Notes under the pieces: model-generated
Seen by the model: only the letters and a program-made list of their open reading frames with translations
Told to the model about the DNA's origin: nothing
Databases searched by the model: none
Shown: positions 1 to 5,911 of the stretch, one piece after another
Layout: each line of letters starts with the position of its first letter
How positions within the stretch are numbered: position 1 is the first letter of the stretch
Made by a program: the position numbers and the translations under genes
Source of the DNA: Candidatus Aerophobota bacterium
GTDB taxonomy: Bacteria > Aerophobota > Aerophobia > Aerophobales > AE-B3A
Length of the DNA: 8,727 nt
Direction of reading: 5' to 3'
Assembly (NCBI GenBank): GCA_030672445.1
Contig: DAOVGK010000073.1
Coordinates: 1-8,727, forward strand

Positions 1-384
1 TTCTCCTTCTTTCACTGTTGGTTTGAAATCCCACTCTTTTTCACGGTCAATAGCCGGTAATTCGATTCCTCGCGAAATAAAATCCCCTTTCATGGCCATG
101 ATTAAATCTAAAGGACGTTGTATCCCGTCATATATGTTTCCCAATATACCAGGGGCTAATTCCACTGATAAGGGTTGATAAGTTGACTCAACCGGCTCCT
201 CCGGCTTTAAGCCCCCTGTTTCCTCGTAGACCTGGATAGAAGCATTATCACCCCTTATTTCCAGAATTTCACCAATCAGTCTTTCCTTTCCTACCCGCAC
301 TACATCAAACATTCTGGCTCTGGGGATACCCCGAGCAACCACCAGGGGACCTGCGATCTTGATTATTCGACCTTCCTCACTCAT
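1..384 (-). CDS. atpA: V/A-type ATP synthase catalytic subunit A, N-terminal part (runs off the left edge)
   Basis: Translating the minus strand from the ATG at 384 gives 128 codons with no stop, reaching the window edge in frame. The protein begins MSEEGRIIKIAGPLVVARG and continues with DVVRVG, LIGEILEIRGD, IQVYEETGGL, SVELAPG and DGIQRPLD. This series is characteristic of the N-terminal beta-barrel of V/A-type ATPase subunit A (NtpA/AtpA), the nucleotide-hydrolysing subunit of the rotary pump's cytoplasmic head. The family is usually about 580-600 residues, so roughly the first fifth is present and the Walker A motif lies outside the window. An AGAGGA ribosome site ends 6 bases before the start and a GGAGG lies a little further upstream. 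Upstream is a MITE-like element and then clpP, not the E, C or F subunits that often precede A. Identity is secure from the motifs; whether it is transcribed from clpP is inference. Confidence 0.93.
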   Translation of the reverse strand, partial: MSEEGRIIKIAGPLVVARGIPRARMFDVVRVGKERLIGEILEIRGDNASIQVYEETGGLKPEEPVESTYQPLSVELAPGILGNIYDGIQRPLDLIMAMKGDFISRGIELPAIDREKEWDFKPTVKEGE

Positions 385-398
385 GTAGAATCCTCTAC
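385..398 (-). promoter_or_regulatory. Small inverted repeat enclosing the ribosome site of the ATPase A gene
   Basis: The 14 bases immediately before the start codon form GTAGA-GGAT-TCTAC on the minus strand, a 5-bp stem with a 4-base loop. The AGAGGA Shine-Dalgarno-like bases lie in the stem and loop. Such a fold could weaken ribosome access; this is inference, and a stem this short may be marginal. Confidence 0.3.
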
Positions 399-401
399 CT
401 C

Positions 402-409
402 CGGGATAT
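402..409. repeat. Left 8-bp target-site duplication of the MITE-like element
   Basis: CGGGATAT here is repeated exactly and in the same orientation at 555-562, directly outside the terminal inverted repeats of the 410-554 element. This is the expected footprint of a transposition event. Confidence 0.8.
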
Positions 410-554
410 GTAAATATTCAGTGAAGGACGTTCTATGTTGTTGACTGCGAGGAACAGAGCGGGTAGCCGCACCCTTTAGGGTACGCATAAACACAGGCTA
501 AAGCCTGCGACTACCGAGATCGCTTCGCAATGACGGGGTTCACTAAGTATTTAC
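410..554. mobile_element. 145-bp non-coding MITE-like element between clpP and the ATPase A gene
   Basis: The ends are imperfect 16-bp inverted repeats: GTAAATATTCAGTGAA at 410-425 and, reverse-complemented, GTAAATACTTAGTGAA at 539-554 (14 of 16 match). Both are flanked by a perfect 8-bp direct repeat. Termini beginning GTAA together with an 8-bp duplication are properties described for the IS66 family; linking the element to a transposase of that kind is inference because none is in the window. The interior encodes nothing convincing. It carries two short palindromes, ACCC-TTTA-GGGT (471-482) and CAGGC-TAAA-GCCTG (494-507), and a GTCATTGCGAAGCGAT segment (519-534, minus strand) resembling the repetitive boilerplate scattered in many uncultured bacterial genomes. 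It most likely spreads through a transposase acting in trans. Confidence 0.8.
471..507. repeat. Pair of short palindromes inside the MITE-like element
   Basis: ACCC-TTTA-GGGT (471-482) and CAGGC-TAAA-GCCTG (494-507) are perfect hairpin-forming palindromes 11 bases apart, with complementary loops TTTA and TAAA. CAGGCTAAAGCCTG-like units followed by CGACTACC recur as dispersed repeats in many environmental bacterial genomes (general knowledge; copy number here cannot be checked). Confidence 0.55.
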
Positions 555-562
555 CGGGATAT
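555..562. repeat. Right 8-bp target-site duplication of the MITE-like element
   Basis: CGGGATAT, identical to 402-409, directly abuts the right terminal inverted repeat. Removing the element plus one copy restores an uninterrupted clpP to ATPase spacer. Confidence 0.8.
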
Positions 563-576
563 TCAAGAGGAATAAA

Positions 577-1167
577 CTATTTTATCTTTTTACTTTCAAT
601 TACCTTATCAATGAGTCCGTATTTCTTAGCCTCCTCCGCTGTCATATAAAAATCCCTATCTGTATCTCTTTCAATATTCTCTTTTGACTGACCAGTGTGC
701 TTTACAAAAATCTCGTTCAATCTATCCTTGATCCTGAGAATCTGTCGTGCTTGAATCCCCACATCGCTAGCCTGTCCCCGTGCTCCCCCCATAGGTTGAT
801 GGATGAGAACATTAGCATTGGGAAGACTCAGTCTCTTTCCGTGAGTTCCGGCAGCCAAAAGCAGGGCAGCTGCACTGGCCGCTTGTCCCATACAGATCGT
901 GGATACATCTGGTTGGACATACTGCATAGTGTCATAAATAGCCAGTCCTGAGGTCACCAATCCTCCCGGTGAGTTAATATAGAGCTTTATATCCTTCTTG
1001 GGATCCTGGACCTCTAAGAAAAGCATCTGAGCGATTACTGTGTTAGCCACATTATCGTCGATAGGCTGACCTATAAAGATGATTCTATCTCTAAGCAATC
1101 GGGAATAGATATCATAAGCCCTTTCCCCTCTCGCTGTTCTCTCGACCACTATAGGGATTAAAGTCAC
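577..1167 (-). CDS. clpP: ATP-dependent Clp protease proteolytic subunit ClpP
   Basis: ClpP is the serine peptidase that forms a double heptameric ring and degrades unfolded substrates fed in by a Clp ATPase such as ClpX. The 196-residue product has the usual family length. The catalytic triad is complete: Ser98 in GQAASAA, His123 in LIHQP and Asp172 in TDRDFYM. The oligomer and processing hallmarks INSPGG (65-69) and [13 protein letters not shown] (175-187) are also present. The GQAASAA form replaces the more frequent ASMGA after the catalytic serine; this variant occurs in some ClpP paralogues. The start is GTG, supported by AAGGAGG 5-6 bases upstream. Only 20 bases separate it from tig, so the two are almost certainly co-transcribed. 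No clpX follows in the window; the next gene is V-type ATPase subunit A beyond a MITE. Confidence 0.97.
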   Translation of the reverse strand: MTLIPIVVERTARGERAYDIYSRLLRDRIIFIGQPIDDNVANTVIAQMLFLEVQDPKKDIKLYINSPGGLVTSGLAIYDTMQYVQPDVSTICMGQAASAAALLLAAGTHGKRLSLPNANVLIHQPMGGARGQASDVGIQARQILRIKDRLNEIFVKHTGQSKENIERDTDRDFYMTAEEAKKYGLIDKVIESKKIK

Positions 1168-1187
1168 TTTACCCTCCTTACTTGTTT

Positions 1188-2504
1188 TTATATTTTCAAG
1201 ATCTTTGCTTTCTCTATCTTGGCCTGGTGGTATAGAAAATCGATTACTTTTTCATTTCTTAGCTCGGCTGCTAGAATTTTTAGCTCCCCCCTAGCAGCTA
1301 GGCTATTCTTTAGTCTAATTATGTCTTTTTCTTCCACCTTACCTCTTACTGACGATCTTAGTCTTTTCTCTATTTCTTCTTCTTTTACCTCGATCTTCTC
1401 CTGTTCAGCAATAGCCTCCAAAACAAAATAAGTTTTTAGATCTTTTTCTCCTTCAGACTTTAATTTCTCCTGCAGCTCTTTTTCGGACAACTTCTGATCT
1501 TTAATATAGTTCTCAAGCGAAGTTCCCCGTTCCTTTAATCTATTTTCTAGTTGTCTTCTTCTCTCATCAACCTTCCTTTCTACCAGAGATAAAGGAAGAT
1601 TCACCGTGCTACTTTCTACTACCTTCCTTACGGTTTCCGCCTTTAACCTTTTCTCCTCCCAGTTTTTCTTGGTTTTCGCTATATTATCTTTGATATGTTT
1701 TCTTAGACTCTTTAAATTATCAAATTTTAGATTCTTGGCAAATTCAGCGTTAAGGCGGGGAACTCTTTTCTCTCTTATTTCTTTTAAAGTTACCTCGAAA
1801 GTAATTTCTCTTCCCGCAAAATCTTTATGGGGATAATTAAGGGGAAATTGAATCTCTAAGGATCTTTTTTCTCCGCTCCTTAGTCCAATTAAACCTTGGG
1901 AGAAGGAAGGAGGGAAAACTGACGATCCCATCTGGAAAGTGAAGTTCTTCTCAACTCCCCGGGGAAGTAGTTTTCCTTTATAAAAAGATTTCCAGTCTAA
2001 AGTTACCCAATCATTATCCCTTACACCCCTTTTCTCTTTCACCGGTGGGTAATCGGCATACTGTTCCTGAAGTTGCCTTAAGGCCCTGGTTATCTCATCT
2101 TTGGATGTCTCTATTTTCCTTTCTTTAACCTTGATGCCCTGATATTTACCTACTTTTACCTCCGGTTTAGTTACTAGATCAATCCTTAGAATCAAGGGCT
2201 TATTCGCAGAGAATTGAAGGATCTCCAGAGTGGGCTCGATGATGGGAGAGAGGCTCTGTTTGTTCACCACCTCTCGGTAAACCTCTGGATAGAGCTTTTT
2301 AATCGCCTCCTCCTGCAGGATTCCCTGGCCAAATCGGTGCTCAAAGATTTTTCTGGGGACTTTCCCCTTTCTGAATCCCGGAACTTTTACTTCTCTGACC
2401 AATCTGCGAAAAGCCTGTGAGAGTTCCTCCTCCACTCTCTCCTTTGGTACTTCGACTTTGAAGCTAAGCTCTGCTCCCTCTTTTTTCTCTACTGCTATCT
2501 GCAT
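1188..2504 (-). CDS. tig: Trigger factor, ribosome-associated chaperone and prolyl isomerase
   Basis: Trigger factor docks at the ribosome exit tunnel and shields nascent chains. The 438-residue product has the family's normal size and order. The N-terminal ribosome-binding domain carries the signature GFRKGKVP (43-50). The FKBP-type peptidyl-prolyl isomerase domain spans roughly 160-243 and includes [11 protein letters not shown] and [20 protein letters not shown] long charged helical C-terminal domain (about 250-430) forms the chaperone arms. The ATG at 2504 follows AAAAGGA at slightly long spacing, and it begins exactly at the conserved [14 protein letters not shown] N-terminus. It lies 20 bases after tRNA-Leu and 20 bases before clpP. 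The gene probably depends on the promoter ahead of the tRNA cluster, since I see no strong promoter directly upstream. Confidence 0.97.
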   Translation of the reverse strand: MQIAVEKKEGAELSFKVEVPKERVEEELSQAFRRLVREVKVPGFRKGKVPRKIFEHRFGQGILQEEAIKKLYPEVYREVVNKQSLSPIIEPTLEILQFSANKPLILRIDLVTKPEVKVGKYQGIKVKERKIETSKDEITRALRQLQEQYADYPPVKEKRGVRDNDWVTLDWKSFYKGKLLPRGVEKNFTFQMGSSVFPPSFSQGLIGLRSGEKRSLEIQFPLNYPHKDFAGREITFEVTLKEIREKRVPRLNAEFAKNLKFDNLKSLRKHIKDNIAKTKKNWEEKRLKAETVRKVVESSTVNLPLSLVERKVDERRRQLENRLKERGTSLENYIKDQKLSEKELQEKLKSEGEKDLKTYFVLEAIAEQEKIEVKEEEIEKRLRSSVRGKVEEKDIIRLKNSLAARGELKILAAELRNEKVIDFLYHQAKIEKAKILKI

Positions 2505-2524
2505 GGTTTATAATCCTTTTATTC

Positions 2525-2609
2525 TGGTGCGAGAGGGGGGACTCGAACCCCCATGAGTTTCCTCACTAGATCCTAAATCTAGCGCGTCTACCGATTCCGC
2601 CACCCTCGC
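2525..2609 (-). tRNA. tRNA-Leu (anticodon UAG)
   Basis: The 85-base cloverleaf includes an encoded CCA. Acceptor arms GCGAGGG and CTCTCGC pair with one G-U. The anticodon stem is CTAGA/TCTAG with loop TTTAGGA, giving anticodon TAG, which reads CUA and related leucine codons. The long variable arm (TGAGGAAACTCA) is diagnostic of the class II type, and the T arm is GGGGGTTCGAGTCCCCC. It is the last tRNA before tig. Confidence 0.96.
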
Positions 2610-2763
2610 TATCTAGTATTTAAAAGAGTTTATCTCCTCACTACCCGGGGAGTAACAACCTATACTTTTTCACGGAAAGATCCTTTGGGGTGAGAGATAT
2701 TAAGAAGATAAGTGAAACTTCACTGGCTCAGTCGCAATCACACAATTTCCAAGGAAAATCTGT
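2610..2763 (-). other. 154-base spacer between tRNA-Gly(GCC) and tRNA-Leu
   Basis: There is no gene here. It holds a perfect short palindrome AGTGAA-AC-TTCACT and a near-palindrome ACTACCCGGGGAGT (2 mismatches). On the minus strand a weak promoter-like TTGTTA is followed about 18 bases later by GATAAA, which could give tRNA-Leu and tig a second start; I rate that as weak. Confidence 0.3.
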
Positions 2764-2838
2764 TGGAGCGGGAAACGGGATTTGAACCCGCGACCCTCAC
2801 CTTGGCAAGGTGATGCTCTACCGCTGAGCTATTCCCGC
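2764..2838 (-). tRNA. tRNA-Gly (anticodon GCC)
   Basis: The 75-base cloverleaf includes CCA. The acceptor arms are GCGGGAA and TTCCCGC. The anticodon stem TCACC/GGTGA encloses TTGCCAA, so the anticodon is GCC, reading GGC and GGU. The T arm CGGGTTCAAATCCCG is standard. It starts only 5 bases after the 3' end of tRNA-Lys. Confidence 0.96.
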
Positions 2839-2843
2839 TCTGA

Positions 2844-2917
2844 TGGGCTGTACAGGAATCGAACCTGTAACCTACGGATTAAGAGTCCGTTGCTCTGCCT
2901 ACTTGAGCTAACAGCCC
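2844..2917 (-). tRNA. tRNA-Lys (anticodon CUU)
   Basis: The 74-base cloverleaf has acceptor arms GGGCTGT/ACAGCCC, anticodon stem ACGGA/TCCGT and loop CTCTTAA, giving anticodon CTT (reads AAG). The T arm is CAGGTTCGATTCCTG. Unlike its four neighbours it lacks a genomic CCA: the discriminator A is followed by TCA, so a nucleotidyltransferase must add the tail. Confidence 0.95.
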
Positions 2918-3016
2918 AGTTCAGGGACTAGTGAGTAGTCAGTGCGTAGTCAAATGATTTGATAGGAAATTCTCTCTTTCCCTCACCGTTTTTCACTGAC
3001 CCCTGATTTTTGATGA
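2918..3016. other. 99-base spacer with degenerate TAGTNAG heptamer repeats
   Basis: This spacer interrupts the tRNA cluster between Lys and His. It carries TAGTGAG, TAGTCAG and TAGTCA in close succession (2929-2952), followed later by CACTGACCCCTGATTTTTGAT-like bases. Such mixtures recall simple repeats seen between genes in some environmental genomes. No gene or clear promoter was found. Confidence 0.35.
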
Positions 3017-3095
3017 TGGGGTGAGCGAGGGGATTTGAACCCCCGACCACTGGATCCACAGTCCAGCGCTCTAACCGGACTGAGCTACGCTCACC
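3017..3095 (-). tRNA. tRNA-His (anticodon GUG), including the encoded G-1
   Basis: The acceptor arms are GTGAGCG/CGCTCAC, the anticodon stem is CTGGA/TCCAG and the loop CTGTGGA gives anticodon GTG. The extra 5' G (position -1, base 3095) faces C73, the identity pair required by bacterial histidyl-tRNA synthetase. CCA is encoded (3019-3017). Only one or two bases separate it from the end of the preceding tRNA-Gly. Confidence 0.96.
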
Positions 3096-3096
3096 A

Positions 3097-3172
3097 TGGA
3101 GCGGGGAACGGGATTCGAACCCGCGACCATCGGCTTGGAAGGCCGATGCTCTACCAACTGAGCTACCCCCGC
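3097..3172 (-). tRNA. tRNA-Gly (anticodon UCC)
   Basis: The 76-base cloverleaf includes CCA. The acceptor arms are GCGGGGG/TCCCCGC with one G-U. The anticodon stem TCGGC/GCCGA encloses CTTCCAA, so the anticodon is TCC, reading GGA and GGG. The T arm is CGGGTTCGAATCCCG. It is the first gene downstream of the 3259-3286 promoter. Confidence 0.96.
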
Positions 3173-3258
3173 AGGAAGCTGAAAGTCTTTCTCTATAAGG
3201 ATTTCAGATAAGGGCAATGTTTCGACTTTCTCTTTTCCCCTGGCCCTTGGTCTTTACT

Positions 3259-3286
3259 ATTGTAATGATTTTCCTCCTAAAGTCAA
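3259..3286 (-). promoter_or_regulatory. Sigma70-type promoter of the tRNA-tig-clpP operon
   Basis: On the minus strand TTGACT (3286-3281) is followed after 16 bases by TACAAT (3264-3259), both close to consensus. Transcription would start near 3252 and run into tRNA-Gly(UCC). Strong promoters of this form are usual for stable RNA genes. Confidence 0.7.
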
Positions 3287-3387
3287 TATCAGGTCGGTTC
3301 TGGACATTCGTGAAAATTTCATATCATTTTTCCCTAGGCCTTGAATTGAAGAGGGATTGAGAAGACGAGAAAGTGGAAAAGGACCCT

Positions 3388-3416
3388 TTGCGTGACAAAG
3401 TTCAAGATTTTAGATA
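3388..3416 (+). promoter_or_regulatory. Promoter candidate for the secreted barrel-like gene
   Basis: TTGCGT (3388-3393) and TAGATA (3411-3416) are separated by exactly 17 bases. Each box deviates from consensus, so this is a moderate candidate. A start near 3423 would leave a leader of about 130 bases. Confidence 0.4.
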
Positions 3417-3553
3417 GAATTTAGGGAAACCTCCCTTCTCATCGGTCGGCCAGGAAGATGCGACTCGCAGGACAACGGCCCTCGAGGAGATCCAGGAGGA
3501 AAGGTGAAAGAGATTTTGCGTGAAGGAAAAAATGAGACCCAAGGAGGTAATAG

Positions 3554-3763
3554 ATGAGAAAACTTCTTATTGCTGCTTTAGTTCTGACTCTAGTTTTGGG
3601 AGTAACTGGATCCTCGTTTGCAGGATTAGGTTTAGGTATGGGTACCCGTTATCACGTGTCCCTGAAGGATATAGAAGATACTGACTTTGACCAAAATCAC
3701 CTCTCTTTCTTGGCAGGTCTTCGTTACAAAAAAGCCCTTCTCCTATCTTTAAAGGAATTTTAG
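3554..3763 (+). pseudogene. Secreted, probable outer-membrane beta-barrel protein, 5' fragment
   Basis: A perfect ribosome site, AAGGAGGT, sits 6 bases before the ATG, so the start is real. The 69-residue product opens with a textbook Sec signal: MRK, a hydrophobic stretch to about residue 18, then SFA as the likely cleavage point at 23. The mature part begins GLGLGMGTRYHV and continues with a short loop and LSFLAGLRYK. This alternating Gly/aromatic pattern is typical of the first strands of small outer-membrane barrels, but I cannot name the family. Barrels need well over 100 residues, so this is a fragment. The frame breaks just after an A6 tract (3728-3733); one extra A would keep it open to a TGA at 3799. 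Bases 3660-3702 recur at the window's right end, where the gene appears to resume. Confidence 0.65.
3660..3702 (+). repeat. Left copy of a 43-bp direct repeat within the barrel-like gene
   Basis: It matches 8685-8727 at 42 of 43 positions (A3678 versus G8703, changing Asp to Gly), in the same orientation. It encodes LKDIEDTDFDQNHL. Homology may extend rightward beyond 3702, because the other copy is cut off by the window end. Confidence 0.9.
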
Positions 3764-3833
3764 CTTTGTATTCCTTCGCTTCTAAAGACATAGAGCGTTG
3801 AGATGAAAACTTTGAAGTCCTGTCTGGTACTTG

Positions 3834-4679
3834 CTATTTAATCGCTCCCCGTGTCAATCCCGAGATAATAGCTCGTTGGAAGAGAAGCACTAGAATTATC
3901 ACGGGAATGACCATCGTAACTCCTAAAGCACTGATCAATTCCCACGGCCGACCATACGGATATCTAGCTTGATATACTTCTGTGATGCTTACACTGAGCA
4001 TTTTTGCTCTGGCAGTAGAAGTGAAAACCAATGGATATATTAGCTCGTTCCATGTAGTAACAAAGTTGAGTATGATCATCGTAGCAACTGCAGGTATTAT
4101 TACAGGGATGACTACGTACCACAGTACCTGGGGTAAAGTTGCGCCATCAATGATCGCAGCTTCCTCTATCTCAACCGGTATCTGTTTGATAAAAGAAATC
4201 AGCACCCAAACTGTAAAGGGCACTAAAACGCTGCTCATAACTAAAGTCAAGCCCTGGACCGTGTTGATTAAGTAAAGGTTCTTCAAGATCCGGAATAGGG
4301 GAATTACGGTGGCCATTGGTGGTAAAGCCATGGACAATAGGAGCCCAAGCAGAAGCAAATTACTACCCGGGACCGGGATCCGGGCAAAGCCATATGCTGC
4401 CAGAAAGCTAACCAACACGGACAACAAGCTTGAACTCACTGCGAAAATAAGTGAGTTTCGCAGATAATCACAAAAGGGGACCTCTTGTGTAAGGGTTATA
4501 AAGTTCTTGAGAGTTGGTTGTTTAGGAAAGTAATTAGGGGGTACGCTATATAGCAACTTAGTCGGTGTTACGGCCGTTGTAAATAGCCAGTAGAAAGGGA
4601 TTAGTGCTATCGCCAAAAACAGAATTAAGCTCAAATAAATCCCAACGGGAACTAATCCTCGATGATTAGACACAAACAT
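3834..4679 (-). CDS. Carbohydrate ABC transporter inner-membrane permease, MalG/UgpE type
   Basis: This is one of the two transmembrane halves that carry sugar across the cytoplasmic membrane. The 281-residue protein has about six hydrophobic segments. The cytoplasmic coupling loop that docks the ATPase is EEAAIIDGAT (172-181), followed by IPVIIPAVAT. The C-terminus SGLTRGAIK (273-281) is the typical ending of MalG-like CUT1 permeases. The conserved loop TTWNELIYPLVF (208-219) is also characteristic. The ATG at 4679 has AGGAG about 13 bases upstream, a long spacing; an in-frame GTG two codons on is possible. It lies 60 bases downstream of its partner permease. After its stop the operon ends without a visible terminator, 70 bases from the barrel fragment on the opposite strand. 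The substrate cannot be deduced. Confidence 0.93.
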   Translation of the reverse strand: MFVSNHRGLVPVGIYLSLILFLAIALIPFYWLFTTAVTPTKLLYSVPPNYFPKQPTLKNFITLTQEVPFCDYLRNSLIFAVSSSLLSVLVSFLAAYGFARIPVPGSNLLLLGLLLSMALPPMATVIPLFRILKNLYLINTVQGLTLVMSSVLVPFTVWVLISFIKQIPVEIEEAAIIDGATLPQVLWYVVIPVIIPAVATMIILNFVTTWNELIYPLVFTSTARAKMLSVSITEVYQARYPYGRPWELISALGVTMVIPVIILVLLFQRAIISGLTRGAIK

Positions 4680-4739
4680 TTCTTGCTCTACTCCTGGTGA
4701 TTGCCGCAGTGCTGGAAGCTCAGAGAAAACCGCTGTAAA

Positions 4740-5681
4740 CTATATAGTCACCTCATATCGTCTGAATAAATAAAGACCTAAGACTCCAACAGCTGCAACT
4801 ATCAAAATTAACAACACACTTAACGCTGACGCTGTACCCCAGTCGAACCAAAGCATGCCCCTCTGGAAAATCCTGTAGGCAATCAGTGTGGTAGCCACAC
4901 CTGGGCCACCTTGGGTCATTCCATAAATCAAATCAAAACTGGCAAGCTGCCATATTACAAAAAACAGCCCAAGGGTGATAACAAGAGGGGTACTGAGGGG
5001 AATGGTAATATAGCGAAACCTCTGAAAAGAAGTTGCACCGTCAATTTTAGCAGCTTCATAGAACTCAACTGGAATACTCTGTAGTCCAGCCAAAAGTACA
5101 ACCGCCATAAAAGGTGTGTTTTTCCAGACGTTGACCAATATTACAGAAAGCTGAGCGAGTGTAGGGGATATCAGTAATTCCGGTCGCCACCCAAAGATCC
5201 GATAGATCCAATCAGTAACTAGTCCATACTGGGAATCAAGCATCCATCGGAACCCCAAAGCTGCTACGATGGTTGGTATGGCCCACGGAATGAGGTTGAC
5301 AGTTCGTGCAATCTTTCTCCCCCTGAATCGGGCGTTCAGTAAGGTAGCAACACCCATCCCCAAAATAAGCTCTAGCACTGTTGAAGCAGCAATAAACACT
5401 AGGGTAAAGTATAGGATGGTCCCTATAGCTGGCTCAACGGCTAGCTTCCAGAAGTTCTGCAAACCCACAAACCGATTAATCTGCGAGAGTAGATCAACTT
5501 CAAAAAAGCTTAGATACACCGTCTGTACTACAGGATAAACTGCGGTAAACAAACGCAACAGCAACGCTGGACCAACTAAAAGAAAAAAGATAAGGTAACG
5601 CCTGCCCAGCCTTGAGGACCAACGTGCGTGTCTGATCTTTGGAACCTTTTCTGTCAATTTGCTTTTTATCGGTGATCTCAT
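4740..5681 (-). CDS. Carbohydrate ABC transporter inner-membrane permease, MalF/UgpA type
   Basis: This is the other transmembrane half of the importer. The 313-residue product begins with a basic cytoplasmic tail (residues 1-28, rich in Lys and Arg). Six hydrophobic segments follow. The EAA coupling motif is EAAKIDGATSFQRF (209-222) followed by ITIPLSTP. MTQGGPG (255-261) is a hallmark of MalF-like CUT1 permeases. Length and order agree with that family. The ATG at 5681 is preceded by AAGGAAGGA at about 12 bases, a loose spacing. It is separated from the binding-protein gene by 230 bases containing a strong hairpin, an arrangement that usually keeps permease output below that of the binding protein. 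No ATPase gene accompanies the pair in this window. Confidence 0.94.
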   Translation of the reverse strand: MRSPIKSKLTEKVPKIRHARWSSRLGRRYLIFFLLVGPALLLRLFTAVYPVVQTVYLSFFEVDLLSQINRFVGLQNFWKLAVEPAIGTILYFTLVFIAASTVLELILGMGVATLLNARFRGRKIARTVNLIPWAIPTIVAALGFRWMLDSQYGLVTDWIYRIFGWRPELLISPTLAQLSVILVNVWKNTPFMAVVLLAGLQSIPVEFYEAAKIDGATSFQRFRYITIPLSTPLVITLGLFFVIWQLASFDLIYGMTQGGPGVATTLIAYRIFQRGMLWFDWGTASALSVLLILIVAAVGVLGLYLFRRYEVTI

Positions 5682-5778
5682 ATTCTCAACAAATCCTTCC
5701 TTTTAGAGGCGGGACAATTGTGAACCCTGTCTTATGGTGACGTCCTGTTCCCAACCTTCCCAGATGAAGCAACTGCTT

Positions 5779-5808
5779 GGGGCCCCTGGCGTTATGACAC
5801 GGGCCCCT
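5779..5808. repeat. GGGGCCCC palindrome and nearby GGGCCCCT copy
   Basis: GGGCCCCT occurs twice, 21 bases apart (5780-5787 and 5801-5808). Each copy is nearly self-complementary, so the pair can form either local palindromes or one 7-bp hairpin with a loop of about 15 bases. It lies in the leader between the binding-protein and permease genes. Function is unknown. Confidence 0.35.
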
Positions 5809-5811
5809 CAT

Positions 5812-5856
5812 AAAAAATTGCTGCCGGATGCCTCATCCATTGAGGATGAGGCATCC
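5812..5856 (-). terminator. 13-bp perfect hairpin after the binding-protein gene (attenuator or RNA stabiliser)
   Basis: GGATGCCTCATCC (5826-5838) and its exact complement (5844-5856) enclose a 5-base loop. On the minus strand a T6 run (5817-5812) follows 8 bases after the stem. A classic intrinsic terminator has the T run immediately after the stem, so partial termination or protection of the upstream mRNA end is more likely. It lies 56 bases downstream of the binding-protein stop. Confidence 0.6.
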
Positions 5857-5911
5857 AGTACAATTCTTCGGTGACTGTATCCTCTCCTTCATACTGGCTC
5901 TTAACTGGAGC

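Larger units (their letters stand above)
3173..3553. other. 381-base divergent spacer between the tRNA operon and the barrel-like gene
   Basis: There is no convincing gene. It holds the minus-strand promoter of the tRNA-tig-clpP run (3259-3286), a weaker plus-strand promoter candidate (3388-3416), a leader of about 85 bases before tRNA-Gly and an untranslated leader of about 130 bases before the gene at 3554. The latter is purine-rich near its end. No known riboswitch was recognised in it. Confidence 0.6.

Noticed and set aside
1219..2420. Several plus-strand open frames opposite tig
   Set aside because: They are antisense shadows rich in Ser, Phe and Leu, as expected opposite Lys/Glu-rich coding sequence, with no ribosome sites.
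2929..2952. Short TAGTNAG repeats considered as a CRISPR-like array
   Set aside because: Units are only 6-7 bases, degenerate and without uniform spacers.
3458..3523. Plus-strand 21-codon frame (MRLAGQRPSRRS...) in the leader of the barrel-like gene
   Set aside because: Arg-rich composition is typical of random purine-rich sequence, the GGAAG directly touches the ATG, and no family resemblance was seen.
3423..3553. Leader of the barrel-like gene considered as a riboswitch
   Set aside because: No known conserved core was recognised; only a short GGG/CCC pairing is visible.
3567..3791. Minus-strand open frame of 74 codons opposite the barrel-like gene
   Set aside because: It lies antisense to a gene with a perfect ribosome site and signal peptide, has no ribosome site of its own and no recognisable motif.
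5838..5897. Minus-strand 19-codon frame (MKERIQSPKNC...) ending in the hairpin
   Set aside because: No ribosome site, and it terminates inside a strong inverted repeat; better explained as untranslated spacer.
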